A DNA stretch of 64,000 nt, from the NCBI RefSeq assembly GCF_045278715.1, contig NZ_CP136420.1, positions 744,001-808,000 on the forward strand, read 5' to 3'. Position numbers and translations under genes: made by a program. The notes beneath the pieces were generated by a model, which searched no databases, was not told the DNA's origin, and saw nothing but the letters and a program-made list of their open reading frames with translations. Positions 34,614 through 43,236 of this stretch are shown piece after piece. This DNA comes from Neomoorella carbonis. GTDB lineage: Bacteria > Bacillota > DSM-521 > Neomoorellales > Neomoorellaceae. Each line of letters starts with the position of its first letter. Within the stretch, counting starts at the first letter, position 1.

Positions 34614-35327
34614 ATGTCCTATGCTAGCCGTTACATTGCGATATGTGATATCTTGGGTTTTAAGAAATATGTCCAAGATAACCCCTTGCAGGACGTTGTT
34701 GCGAGCTTTTCAAAGCTCTTGGATAAAGCTAAGAAGCTCTCCGAGCATGAACGTCATACAGTCTCCACGCAAGATGGGTATAAACTTAGCATTGATTCCA
34801 TCCCCTTTATCGTTTTCAGCGATACAATACTAATGTGGGTGGAAGCTGAGTGTGATCCTGACTCGTGGCTAAATATCCCTAACTTTTTCGACTCTTTGGG
34901 AGCTTTGGTGGCAGTTTCCATCACTTGTGGGCTTCCGCTAAGAGTAGGAATTGCCTACGGTGAATGCTACATCAATCCTTCTGAAGGCAAATACCTTGGG
35001 CAACCTATTGTCAATGCATATCTTACAGAAGAAGCTCAAGATTGGATTGGTGGAGCATGTCATTCTTCGTGCTTAGCTGGCCCTTATTTTGAAGCAATTC
35101 AAGAAAAACTCTGCCTGGTTGTTCCATATATAGTTCCTACAAAGCCTGAAGTACGTGTCGGTGAATTACAATACGCGTTGGAATGGGTTTCATGGGCTGC
35201 TCCAAGCGCAGATATCAGCCTACGACATATGGTTAACTGCACGTATGACGACAGAATTCGTCGTAAGTACGCTAATGCATTAAATTTTTACCATGTTGTC
35301 CGTCCTCCCAAATGTCTAATCACTTAG
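34614..35327 (+). CDS. Class III nucleotide-cyclase-like protein
   Basis: A 237-residue soluble protein with a degenerate cyclase homology domain: YIAICDILGFKKYV (first metal Asp region), FIVFSDTILMWV (second Asp), then LRVGIAYGECYINPSEGKYL, GQPIVNAYLTEEAQDW. This arrangement is seen in stand-alone cyclase-like proteins, some of which (for example PycC of Pycsar) signal phage infection. No effector gene is adjacent, so a defence role is speculation. The ATG has AGGAAGTG upstream. It is flanked by the flagellin terminator and an intron remnant. Confidence 0.6.
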   Translation: MSYASRYIAICDILGFKKYVQDNPLQDVVASFSKLLDKAKKLSEHERHTVSTQDGYKLSIDSIPFIVFSDTILMWVEAECDPDSWLNIPNFFDSLGALVAVSITCGLPLRVGIAYGECYINPSEGKYLGQPIVNAYLTEEAQDWIGGACHSSCLAGPYFEAIQEKLCLVVPYIVPTKPEVRVGELQYALEWVSWAAPSADISLRHMVNCTYDDRIRRKYANALNFYHVVRPPKCLIT

Positions 35328-35374
35328 CTAAAACCTATAATGCCAGGTACCAGAGAAAAATTGGTAACAAGTTC

Positions 35375-35470
35375 TATCTGGTAAAGCCCGTAGGGTTCGC
35401 CCCAGCGTTCGCCCGAAGTACCCGACTCCTACTAGGTTCCCAAGGTGCGCTGTAAGTGAAGTTATAAAAT
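35375..35470 (+). ncRNA. Degenerate group I intron 3' remnant
   Basis: AAGCCCGTAGGG, CCCGAAGTACCCG and GCGCTGTAAGTGAAG follow in the same order as in the flagellin intron (34308-34390), but the S-element has decayed to GTTATAAAAT and the upstream core is missing. Not expected to splice. Confidence 0.6.
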
Positions 35471-35493
35471 AACCGACTGGGAGGTTAGAAGAT

Positions 35494-35541
35494 TTGATTT
35501 ACGAAATAGAGATCCTTTTAACAGAAGATGGATTTATAAGG
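35494..35541 (+). pseudogene. 5' end of an unidentified gene cut by an IS
   Basis: TTG start behind GGGAGGTTAG; reads LIYEIEILLTEDGFIRW and then runs into the left end of the IS at 35542. The 3' part is not recognised on the far side of the IS cluster. Confidence 0.4.
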
Positions 35542-35828
35542 TGGACCCCTTTGTCAAGACACGATTTTTAAAATTTTAAGCGTGGAAAGATAAGCCTAAT
35601 ATGGTGAATAGTGGTGTGGAATGATTTATAGACAAATTTTTCAGATTCCAGATTTGGCATAATATGTCTTAGCTCTTTCCATAGTAGACTTCTGCCGGCG
35701 TCCTGTATTTTAAGGATTGGTGAGGCCGGCGGTAATTGTAAAACTCTAGATATCGAGAGATACCCTGCCTGGCTTCCCGGGGACTTTGATATTCGTTGAG
35801 ATAGACTTCTTCGTATTTAAGGCTTCGT

Positions 35829-35860
35829 GACCCTCCCCCGATTTGACCCTCCCCCGATTT
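35829..35860 (+). repeat. 16-bp tandem duplication in IS end
   Basis: GACCCTCCCCCGATTT occurs twice in a row at the left end of element A; the right end has a single copy. Confidence 0.85.
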
Positions 35861-35905
35861 GTAGGACACAGAGTTAAGAGTGTATAATAAAAGCAAGGAG
35901 GCGTT

Positions 35906-36217
35906 GTGTCCATGGGGGAGTCCAGACGAAAATATGATGAAGAATTCAAGCCCAATGCCGTTGAGCTATGCCGCACAAGCGGCAAAACTACCAGCCAGAT
36001 TGCCCGGGACCTGGGGATTAACAGCAGCATGCTCAACAGATGGCGAAGAGAGCAAGCTAAATACGGAGAACGCGCCTTCCCCGGTATAGGAAAGCAGATG
36101 CGCGGCACCGATTTGGAAGAAGAAAACCGCCGCCTGAAAAAAGAGCTGGCCATCGCCCAGGAGGAACGGGATATCTTAAAAAAGGCTGTGGCTATCTTCT
36201 CCAAAACACCGAAATGA
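35906..36217 (+). CDS. IS3-family OrfA (element A)
   Basis: A 103-residue helix-turn-helix and leucine-zipper protein: RKYDEEFKPNAVELCRTSGK, TTSQIARDLGINSSMLNRWR, then a coiled coil LEEENRRLKKELAIAQEERD. It binds the IS ends. The run AAAAAAG at 36178-36184 near its 3' end and the -1 relation to orfB indicate programmed frameshifting to make the OrfAB transposase. It overlaps orfB by 4 nt. Confidence 0.9.
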   Translation: MSMGESRRKYDEEFKPNAVELCRTSGKTTSQIARDLGINSSMLNRWRREQAKYGERAFPGIGKQMRGTDLEEENRRLKKELAIAQEERDILKKAVAIFSKTPK

Positions 36218-37089
36218 AGTATCGGTTTATCCGGGAGCACACGGGAACTTTCCGTGTCGAGACGATGTGCCGAGTTTTAAAGGTGTCCTGGACAGGATAT
36301 TACCGCTGGCTAAAAAGGCCCGTAAGCCAACGCAGGATACAAGATGAAATTATCAAGGAACAAATCGTGAATATCTACAACAAGACCCGGAAAACGTATG
36401 GTAGTCCCCGTGTACAAAAGCAGCTGGGCAGGGAGGGTATCCACTGCGGTAAAAAGAGGGTCGAACGACTGATGCGAGAAGCGGGGATCCAGGCCATCCA
36501 AAAACGCAAATTCAAGGTGACCACCGACTCCAAGCACAACCTACCGGTGGCCGAAAACATCTTAAACAGGGAGTTTACTGCTAATAGCCCCAATACGAGC
36601 TGGGTAACGGATATCACGTATATCCACACCGATGAGGGTTGGCTGTACCTGGCGGCGGTCATGGACCTCCATTCTAAAAGGATTGTGGGTTATTCGATGC
36701 AGAAATATCTGACCCGGGAACTGGTCATCGAGGCGCTGCATATGGCCATCACCAACCGCCGTCCCGGCCGGGGGCTAGTCATCCATTCCGACCGCGGCAG
36801 CCAGTATGCGAGCTACGATTATCAGCGACTACTCCGGCAATATGGTTTTATCTGTTCCATGAGCCGCAAGGGAGATTGTTGGGATAACTCTCCTATGGAA
36901 AGTTTCTTCAAAACATTGAAGACGGAACTCGTCTACCATCGCCGCTTTAAAAGCCGGGCAGAAGCTAGAGTGGAAATTTTTGAGTACATCGAGGTTTTTT
37001 ACAATCGTCTCAGGTTACATTCAGCCCTTGGGTATGAGACACCGGAAGAATTCGAGAAAAACTATGAGAACCTCATAAAAGTGGCTTAA
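36214..37089 (+). CDS. IS3-family OrfB transposase (element A)
   Basis: A 291-residue DDE integrase-core transposase. HTH_21-like N-terminus (YGSPRVQKQLGREG), catalytic residues in WVTDITYIHTDEG (D), VIHSDRGSQYASYDYQ (D) and WDNSPMESFFKTLK (E), and C-terminal YNRLRLHSALGYETPEEF. Frame is intact. Probably made both by its own start and by frameshift fusion with OrfA. Confidence 0.93.
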   Translation: MKYRFIREHTGTFRVETMCRVLKVSWTGYYRWLKRPVSQRRIQDEIIKEQIVNIYNKTRKTYGSPRVQKQLGREGIHCGKKRVERLMREAGIQAIQKRKFKVTTDSKHNLPVAENILNREFTANSPNTSWVTDITYIHTDEGWLYLAAVMDLHSKRIVGYSMQKYLTRELVIEALHMAITNRRPGRGLVIHSDRGSQYASYDYQRLLRQYGFICSMSRKGDCWDNSPMESFFKTLKTELVYHRRFKSRAEARVEIFEYIEVFYNRLRLHSALGYETPEEFEKNYENLIKVA

Positions 37090-37866
37090 GTTGGTGTCCT
37101 ATTTACCGGGGGAAGTCCATCGCCAGAGGCGTTCGGTGAAAATGTTGTCAGTAGCCCGGCCTTTCCCGTCCATGCTGATCCTTATACCAGCTCCTTCTAG
37201 GAGCTTTATGTAGTCCGGGTCGGTAAACTGAGCTCCTTGGTCGCTATTCATTATCTCCGGCTTGGCTTTTGCCATGGCTTCTTTTACCGCCACTAATACA
37301 AAGACTGTCTCCAAGCACTGGTCTAAGGCCCAGCTTACCACAAAGCGGGAGTACCAGTCCATGATGGCCACCAAGTACATCCATCCCCGGACTAGCCGGA
37401 TATAGGTGATGTCTATACCCCAGACCTGGTTGGGATAAGTAATGGGAAGGCCCCGCAGCAAGTAGGGATATACTCGATGCTCATGGTTCCTTTTGCTTAA
37501 GTTGGACTTGGGATAAATAGCGGCTATACCCATTTCCCGCATGTGGCGCTGGACGGCTTTACGGTTGACTAAGAATCCCTCCCTTCGAAGCTGGATGGTA
37601 ATGCGCCTGGAACCGTAAAAGGGAAACTCGGTGTATATTTCGTCGATACGGTGTTTTAGGTCGATTTCTTCTGGGGAAGGGGGCACTGGGTGATAGTATA
37701 AGCTAGAGCGGTTTAGGCTTAAAAGCTCAGCTTGCTTCTTGATAGATAGTTCCGGATGGCCCCATTCCACCAAATCCAGGCGCTCATCCCGGCTAAGCTC
37801 AGAGGCCACTCTTTTTTTTAAGCCAGGTCAGCGGGCTGACCCCCTAATTTTGGACATCAGGCGCAA

Positions 37867-38806
37867 ATAGGTAAGGCTTTTACAGAATTATGCTGAAAAG
37901 CATTATAGTATCCCGATGGAGTTAAATAACCTATCTTCGAGTGGATACGGACATTGTTATAGTAGTCCATAAACTTATGTATCACCTCATAGGCCTCCCT
38001 GAAACTATTGAATTCGTGGCATGCCAGGCATTCCTCCTCCAGGATGCTGTGAAAGGACTCAATATGAGCATTCTTATTGGGCGTTTTGTAGGGGATAAGC
38101 TCATGCTCTACCCCTAGATCCTTGCAAGTTTGCGCAAAAAGATTACTGGTGAACTGGGGACCATTATCTGTCCTTATAACCGGTTTGGTAGCATTTTTAT
38201 CCAGCCGGCGTTTCCATAGCGCGATTTTAAGGTGTAAACGGCATGTCTGGCTTCGCAGGATAAACCTACATGATAGTCGATAATGGAACGGTCAAAGACG
38301 TCAATGATGGAAAGAACATAGAAGAAACGGCCCTCGTCGGCTATATAACCGTATTTTATATCTGTTTCCCAGAGTTGGTTGGGCCCGGTAACTATCCGGT
38401 TCCTGGCTAAACGGCGGGGATGTTTAACCTTTATTTGCCGCTGGGGCTTTAATATCCCCATTTCTTTACAAAGGCGGTAAACCTTCTTTTTGTTGATAAT
38501 CAGACCATACTTGTATTTTAAGATAATGGTCAGCTTGACATAGCCATAGGCGTATCCTTCGCCCTCAATTAGCTCCTTTAGCCATGCCTTTATTTGTTCA
38601 TCACTAACCGGTTCTTGTTGCCTGTTGTAGGAATAACCCTTTATAGGGCGGCCCCCACCATATCTCCTTTTTCCTTGAGATTTAAGGAAATAGTAATAGG
38701 TGGAACGGCTGAGAACAATAATCCGTAATACGAAGGATACCCTGTAACCCCGGTTAATCCATTTACTTGCTATCTCTACTTTATCTGTAAGTGTGGGTTG
38801 GTTTTT
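37867..38806 (-). pseudogene. IS3-family OrfB transposase of element C, frameshifted
   Basis: The N-terminal frame contains KKKVYRLCKEMGILKPQRQI and WETDIKYGYI (catalytic D), followed by a frame change near 38220. It continues VIRTDNGPQFTSNLF (D), NKNAHIESFHSILEEECLA (E) and RIHSKIGYLTPSGYY to 37867. All three DDE residues exist but in two frames. Inactive unless supplied in trans. Confidence 0.85.
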
Positions 38807-39114
38807 TTTAGCAGGTCTTTTAAGATCTCTATCTCTAATTCTTTTTCCCCTAATAACTTCTTTAGTTTTTCGTTTTCAGTTATTGTTTCTTTTAGCTCTT
38901 TTAGGTGGGAATTAATATCCTGGCTTCCTTTTGGGGTTTTGCTACTATTCCTTGTAAAGGCCGCTTCCCCATAGCGGCGATAATTCCTCGTCCACCGGTT
39001 AACCATGCTGGAAGATAGACCATATCTTCTGGCTACTACTGCACAGTTTCCGGTTTCGAGGCATTCTTGGACGATCTTCAATTTTTGTTCTACCGGATAT
39101 TTCTTCCGTTCCAT
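38776..39114 (-). CDS. IS3-family OrfA (element C)
   Basis: A 112-residue helix-turn-helix protein (YPVEQKLKIVQECLETGNCA, VVARRYGLSSSMVNRW) with C-terminal coiled coil (NEKLKKLLGEKELEIEILKD). A run of eight A (minus strand, near 38806) provides a frameshift site toward orfB. Confidence 0.88.
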   Translation of the reverse strand: MERKKYPVEQKLKIVQECLETGNCAVVARRYGLSSSMVNRWTRNYRRYGEAAFTRNSSKTPKGSQDINSHLKELKETITENEKLKKLLGEKELEIEILKDLLKKTNPHLQIK

Positions 39115-39180
39115 TATGGCTGCCCCCTTCTTTTAATCTAGCAGACTTAAGACTTTTTGTCCAAAGTAGTTAGGGGGCTA

Positions 39181-39523
39181 AATAGTTTATTTATGAAACG
39201 ATCCCAACAGAGGGATCAATATGTAACGGACTGGATGAAGTCATAAAATTTATTAAGGAAGAGATAATCCGCAGGAAAATAGATTTTAATGAAAATAAGT
39301 GTGTAGTGAAATTAACATTAAAGACCCAAAGGAAAGGTGAAAAAGAGTATATAGAGGGTCTGTCAAGATTTTTGTGGCTCTATAATAAAAATTGTGGGAT
39401 AGGGTAGGCGGAGTTGAATAAGGGGAGGGTGATTTTAGAAGTAAAGGAGGAAAAGGACGGGGGCACATCCCAATCAATGTTAGCAAACACAAACCCCATT
39501 ACGAAAGGAGTGCCCCCATGGAG
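39181..39523. other. Non-coding or decayed stretch
   Basis: A plus-strand open frame at about 39220-39405 reads LDEVIKFIKEEIIRRKIDFN then KLTLKTQRKGEKEYIEG, but has no start or ribosome site and ends in TAG; likely the remnant of a gene broken by the IS cluster. The rest is AT-rich with no further feature. Confidence 0.35.
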
Positions 39524-40096
39524 GGAGTGTAAATCATTTTGTGTAAATGGCAAAGCAGCCTAAAATGGGGAAACTATAACTAGTTCTCTTTATACTTTAT
39601 AATTGACCCCTTGATGGGGCCAGAACGATTACCGTGAAATGCAGCAATAACATTGTTTTCTCTTATTATTATCCATTTATTATTATCCATTACGTTGTTG
39701 CAACGCACAGAAACATTGTCCCGGTTGCCTGGCGACTTTATTATCAACGCCGGGTGCCGGGCAACTCCTTACGGGTGATCTTGATTTGACGAAGAATTAT
39801 AATGACTTTAGTAGCCATATGAGATCTGAGCTTCAGTCAACGGCCATATGTCTCCTTCCAAACCATGGCTCCGAAAATTCCTGGGAGCCTACTTTGATGA
39901 ACGATGCGAGCAAATGTCACTTATGGGTAGGCTTCAGCCGGCATCAATAATAAGCGGAATCACCATCCAAGCCCAGTGGTTATCAAGGATATTCTGAAAA
40001 ACGGGAACGCTTTCTTTTGGGTAAACGAGCTGACGGGTCTATCCTTGGTTTATTGTTGACCATTAGCTTTGCATTTACACAAAATGGTTACACTCC
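39524..40096. mobile_element. MITE-like element with terminal inverted repeats
   Basis: GGAGTGTAAATCATTTTGTG at the left end and TTTGCATTTACACAAAATGG followed by TTACACTCC at the right are inverted copies (about 29 bp, few mismatches). The 573-bp interior has no ORF. The GTGTAAA ends resemble IS256-family termini, so this is probably a non-autonomous derivative. No target duplication seen. Confidence 0.65.
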
Positions 40097-40123
40097 TGGA
40101 TGCTTAATCTTATGTCCTTTGTC

Positions 40124-40150
40124 TTGAATAATAGTATCGAATATGATACT
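40124..40150 (+). promoter_or_regulatory. Candidate hicAB operator
   Basis: TTGAAT at 40124 could be a -35. AGTATC-gaatat-GATACT (40133-40150) is a perfect 6-bp inverted repeat 24 bp before hicA, a likely site for HicB autorepression. Confidence 0.5.
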
Positions 40151-40173
40151 TTATAAGCTAGGAGGAGGTGCTA

Positions 40174-40398
40174 ATGGCAGGAGTAGAAAAAATTATCCAG
40201 AAGATGCAAACGCAGCCTAACGGGATTCGTTTTAATGAAGCGGCTCAAGTGCTGGAAAGTTTCGGGTATATATTAGTGAGAAAGAAAGGCTCCCACCATC
40301 ATTTCCGAAATAGCCAGGGCGATGTCATTACAATCAAAGAGGAAAATCCGTTAAAGGCTGCTTACATTAGGGATATCCTTGAAAGGATCGGGAAATAA
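40174..40398 (+). CDS. hicA: HicA-family mRNA interferase toxin 1
   Basis: A 74-residue dsRBD-like toxin. RFNEAAQVLESFGYILVRKK and GSHHHFRNSQGDVITI contain the G-S-H-H catalytic His motif. AGGAGGAGG stands 5 nt upstream. HicA cleaves mRNA during translation and is neutralised by HicB encoded next. Confidence 0.88.
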   Translation: MAGVEKIIQKMQTQPNGIRFNEAAQVLESFGYILVRKKGSHHHFRNSQGDVITIKEENPLKAAYIRDILERIGK

Positions 40399-40427
40399 AA
40401 AGCCGGGTTCTATCCCTGGAAAAACAA

Positions 40428-40805
40428 ATGAACTCCTGCCTTGAAACCATGACCGAAAGTAGAGACGTCAGCTACTATATGAATTTACCTTACACTTATT
40501 TAATTCAGCCGGTAACAGATGAAAGTGGCAACTACTTTTTCGGGCGAGTACTGGAATTCGATGGTTGCCAGAGCCATGGCAGCACTTTTGAGGAAGCATA
40601 TCAAAATTTACGTGAGGCTATGGAAGGATGGTTGGAAGTAAAGCTGGAACATGGAGATCCCATTCCAGAACCTACCGGCAGCGAGAATTACAGTGGCAAA
40701 TTTGTGCTACGGATTCCTAAAAGTCTTCATAGAAAACTGGCCATAGAAGCGCAAAAGGAAGGAGTTTCCTTAAACCAGTATGCCCTTTACAAGTTGAGCA
40801 GGTAA
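40428..40805 (+). CDS. hicB: HicB-family antitoxin 1
   Basis: A 125-residue protein. N-terminal HicB fold (YTYLIQPVTDESGNYFFGRV, EFDGCQSHGSTFEEAYQNLR, EAMEGWLEV) binds HicA, and the C-terminal ribbon-helix-helix (KFVLRIPKSLHRKLAIEAQK, EGVSLNQYAL) binds DNA. The start could be 40428 or ATG 40449. Its 3' end overlaps a convergent small ORF by 19 nt. Confidence 0.88.
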   Translation: MNSCLETMTESRDVSYYMNLPYTYLIQPVTDESGNYFFGRVLEFDGCQSHGSTFEEAYQNLREAMEGWLEVKLEHGDPIPEPTGSENYSGKFVLRIPKSLHRKLAIEAQKEGVSLNQYALYKLSR

Positions 40806-40987
40806 TTAAAGACCGGAGGAGCCGCCGTATAAATCTTCCTCATAACCTGCTGTCCCTTTAGAAAATCTTCCATTGGGTCTTCATTGGGGTCTTCTTCAAT
40901 AAGCTCCGCCTCAAGAAAACGTAGTAGCCTGGCCTTATCATCACGGTCCAGTTGTTTTATTTCTTTAATGATTTGTTCCACGGCCAT
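40787..40987 (-). CDS. Small hypothetical protein
   Basis: 66 residues, acidic and helical (MAVEQIIKEIKQLDRDDKAR, LLRFLEAELIEEDPNEDP). The ATG has AAGGTGAT 8 nt upstream. It looks like the small antitoxin-like proteins with a conserved N-terminal helix and acidic middle, but no partner is next to it and the family is not recognised. Confidence 0.45.
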   Translation of the reverse strand: MAVEQIIKEIKQLDRDDKARLLRFLEAELIEEDPNEDPMEDFLKGQQVMRKIYTAAPPVFNYLLNL

Positions 40988-41160
40988 AAATCTTTATCAC
41001 CTTTCCTTAGTTTTACTTTTCGGTCTCCCCGGCATGTTCTTCTTGCAGTGACTTGCACCTCAAACTTGCCCCCCTGCTTGATGGCATGTTTTTCCGGATT
41101 TCAGGAGGGATAATTAACTGCCCTGTTGTATATCAGACGGAGAAACCTCAATAGTTTTCC

Positions 41161-41430
41161 TTATTGATTGCTGGCAAGCCGTGTAACCCTAACTTCTACA
41201 TCATACCCGAGAGACCGTAAAAAGTTCCTGCAATCCTCCCAGCTCAAGCCGAAAGCAATGGTATCGCTTAAACCCAAGCGTGCTACTATATCTCTTAGTA
41301 ATGGCAAATCGCCTTCCTCAAATTCCCCTTCCATCATCACTTTTTCAGCCCAGTCTACCAATTCAGCAAGGGTAAGGCGGTGACCAAGGTAGCTAATTAG
41401 CTTGTTGGCCACATCCTGTTTGGTTATCAT
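41161..41430 (-). CDS. Small hypothetical protein
   Basis: 89 residues, MITKQDVANKLISYLGHRLT, LAELVDWAEKVMMEGEFEEG, with GAGGTGGAAG upstream of the ATG at 41430. Helical and acidic; ends EVRVTRLASNQ. Members of this kind are often found beside decayed RHS or toxin genes. Function unknown. Confidence 0.5.
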   Translation of the reverse strand: MITKQDVANKLISYLGHRLTLAELVDWAEKVMMEGEFEEGDLPLLRDIVARLGLSDTIAFGLSWEDCRNFLRSLGYDVEVRVTRLASNQ

Positions 41431-41605
41431 TTTCTTCCACCTCGCTAACCTTCTCATGACCTTGATCTACAGGGTATTTTCGATGCACTTCAACCAATTG
41501 CCTCCGGTTATCATAAATCTCCTGGTAGAAGTAAATAGTATTTTCGTTACTATCTACTTCCTTTACATACCTGGCACTCCAACCCCTGCGGCCAGAAACG
41601 TCATA
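41393..41605 (-). pseudogene. Hypothetical protein remnant
   Basis: An open frame reads YDVSGRRGWSARYVKEVDSN, ENTIYFYQEIYDNRRQLVEV then HRKYPVDQGHEKV and ends at 41393. It has coding character but no start codon before an in-frame stop at about 41610, so it is probably 5'-damaged. It overlaps the next minus-strand gene. Confidence 0.4.
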
Positions 41606-41828
41606 CCAATATCACAATTACCAAACTTCTTTTCGTTCTGCCTTCTTTTTACCTGTATAGTATCCATGATTTATTTCTCGGCCTCTTTATCCCCGACTAT
41701 AGCATAAGCATAAATGTTCATTTTTAACCTCTTACCCAAAAGACTTTAAACGCGTTCAATATTACGTACTTACCACCATTTTACCCCAGGCCTGCCAATT
41801 TATCAATATTGCATGGTAATATAGCACA

Positions 41829-41953
41829 AGCTTGAACGCTGGGAAGATGCGGAGAATGTCTTTGCCGGGGTCCTGCAGTTAGAGCCGGAAAACAAAAACG
41901 CCCGGATGTTTCTCGAGATGGTACAAAAGGCCCAGTGCCTGGTGCGGGGCTGA
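41829..41953 (+). pseudogene. TPR-protein C-terminal fragment
   Basis: Reads KLERWEDAENVFAGVLQLEP, ENKNARMFLEMVQKAQ and stops at 41953: one tetratricopeptide unit and tail without any start. The rest of the gene is missing. Confidence 0.55.
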
Positions 41954-41978
41954 AGTTGAGCAGGTAATTAAAAAATAG

Positions 41979-41999
41979 AGCCTCAAGGCTTTTTCTTTT
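41979..41999 (+). terminator. Short terminator hairpin
   Basis: AGCCT-ca-AGGCT followed by TTTTCTTTT. Confidence 0.5.
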
Positions 42000-42443
42000 A
42001 ACAATCACACCACAAAACTTTCGCGCCTAATAGGCGAATTATATTTACTGAGACATTCATGCCGCCTGATAGCGCACCAGCAGAGGATGAAAACCCTTAG
42101 AGGTCGAATCATCCTTATGCGGCTGGCGAAGAGAGGTCGACATTTTTTTGGTGCTTCGAGCCCGAGACTGAGACGGACCCCGGCGGCCTGGTGCACCACG
42201 GATTGTTGCTTATAAAGCACGCAGGGTAGATTAATCCAAAAAGGTTGCTGCACCAGCCGTAGTAAAATTCATCTTTAAATCTCGTAAAATGGAGCCATGT
42301 TAGTTATTATAACCATGACATAAAAATACAGTTTAGCCAAAATATAATAGTTAAGGTCGGAAGACGGGAACTGAAAAGCAAAGAGAAACACTTGATAAAT
42401 GGTGGCATATTTGATACCATCTTCTTAGAGGCGGGAAAAATAA
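42000..42443. other. Intergenic region before second hicAB
   Basis: No convincing gene. TATAAT at 42343-42348 is a possible -10 for hicAB 2, but no good -35 is seen at 17 bp. A small hairpin TTCGCGCCTAATAGGCGAA lies at about 42019. Confidence 0.4.
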
Positions 42444-42695
42444 ATGAGCCAAATTGAGAAGCTCCTCAAGGCGATAAAAAGAAATCCCAGGGATGTCCCA
42501 TGGGAAGATATAGATAAAGTGCTCAAGTATTATGGTTTTAATTGCCGTCATCAAGGGGGCAGCCACTATAATTACTATCACCCTGAACTTGTTGAGATTT
42601 TAACAATTCCCCGTAGGAGGCCGGTTAAGGCCATATATGTGAAACAAGCGCTAGAATTAATCGAGAAGCTTAAGGAAGGGAAATCTGATGGGTGA
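42444..42695 (+). CDS. hicA: HicA-family toxin 2
   Basis: An 83-residue HicA-like protein (VPWEDIDKVLKYYGFNCRHQ, GGSHYNYYHPELVEILTIPR, RRPVKAIYVKQAL). The catalytic His of GSH is kept. It overlaps hicB 2 by 8 nt, unlike the spaced first pair. It is diverged from HicA 1, so the two systems need not cross-talk. Confidence 0.85.
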   Translation: MSQIEKLLKAIKRNPRDVPWEDIDKVLKYYGFNCRHQGGSHYNYYHPELVEILTIPRRRPVKAIYVKQALELIEKLKEGKSDG

Positions 42696-43077
42696 TAAAA
42701 CATTAGATTACTATCTTAACCTCAATTATGAGGTATCCCTTCGCCGCCTTACAGAGGAGGAGGGCGGCGGATGGCTGGCCAGCATACCCCTTTTGCCGGG
42801 TTGTATGTCGGACGGAGAAACTCCGGGAGAGGCCCTGGCTAATCTGGAGGATGCTAAGAGGGGCTGGATAGAAACCGCTCTCATGTTACAACGGGATATT
42901 CCCGAACCGGATAACACTGAAAAATATAGCGGTAAATTTACTGTTCGCCTTCCTAAATCCCTCCACAGGGCTCTTGCCGCCAAGGCGCAAGAAGATGGTG
43001 TTAGTCTAAATCAAATGGCTATTTATCTCCTTTCTTTAGGGTTAGGTAAATCAGCAATGAAGAAGAAGGACAGTTGA
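42688..43077 (+). CDS. hicB: HicB-family antitoxin 2
   Basis: A 129-residue protein. N-terminal HicB domain (YEVSLRRLTEEEGGGWLASI, PLLPGCMSDGETPGEALANL) plus C-terminal ribbon-helix-helix (KFTVRLPKSLHRALAAKAQE, DGVSLNQMAIYLLS). The stop lies 160 nt before fliD, whose SigD promoter starts after this gene. Confidence 0.87.
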   Translation: MGDKTLDYYLNLNYEVSLRRLTEEEGGGWLASIPLLPGCMSDGETPGEALANLEDAKRGWIETALMLQRDIPEPDNTEKYSGKFTVRLPKSLHRALAAKAQEDGVSLNQMAIYLLSLGLGKSAMKKKDS

Positions 43078-43176
43078 GTGAAAATACCTGCCCAGGGGAA
43101 CCGGGATGTCGGCAATCAAGAGGCGGAGTTATTACAGATAGAACTCCGTCTTTCTTTTTTGGTGCAGATATGCCAC

Positions 43177-43203
43177 TCAAGATTCCAGCCTTTCACTCGA
43201 TAT
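43177..43203 (+). promoter_or_regulatory. SigD promoter of fliD
   Basis: TCAAGATT, 11-bp gap, CTCGATAT, 34 bp before the fliD ATG. Two changes from the best consensus. Confidence 0.65.
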
Positions 43204-43236
43204 ATTATCATAGCTAAACCTCAAAGAGGTGTCTTT

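Larger units (their letters stand above)
35828..37119 (+). mobile_element. Complete IS3-family element A (1292 bp)
   Basis: Starts TGACCCTCCCCCG and ends CGGGGGAAGTCCA. The inverted ends share CCCCCG and TAGGACAC and CTTAAG-like blocks. It is flanked by TCG (35825-35827 and 37120-37122) as a 3-bp target duplication. Carries intact orfA and orfB, so it may be active. Confidence 0.88.
35669..37809 (-). pseudogene. IS3-family transposase OrfB of element B (split)
   Basis: The N-terminal part is 37120-37809 (SRDERLDLVEWGHPELSIKK, later WGIDITYIRL with the first catalytic Asp, MNSDQGAQFTD with the second). The C-terminal part is 35669-35827 (SLKYEEVYLNEYQSPREARQ, then YNYRRPHQSLKYRTPAEVYY). Removing element A and one TCG copy gives ERLW-RSLKYEEV in frame. 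An AAAAAAAG run near the start is the likely frameshift site to the lost OrfA. Confidence 0.88.
35542..37836 (-). mobile_element. IS3-family element B, interrupted and truncated
   Basis: The left end is at TGGACCCCTTTGTCAAGAC (35542). Its minus-strand transposase is split by element A at a TCG duplication, and its right end with orfA is cut by element C at 37837. Older than both neighbours. Confidence 0.8.
37837..39180 (-). mobile_element. IS3-family element C (about 1344 bp)
   Basis: Ends TGACCCCCTAATTTTGGACA and (inverted) TAGCCCCCTAAC with TTTGGACA. Minus-strand orfA intact, orfB frameshifted. It truncates element B. No clear target duplication. Confidence 0.8.
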
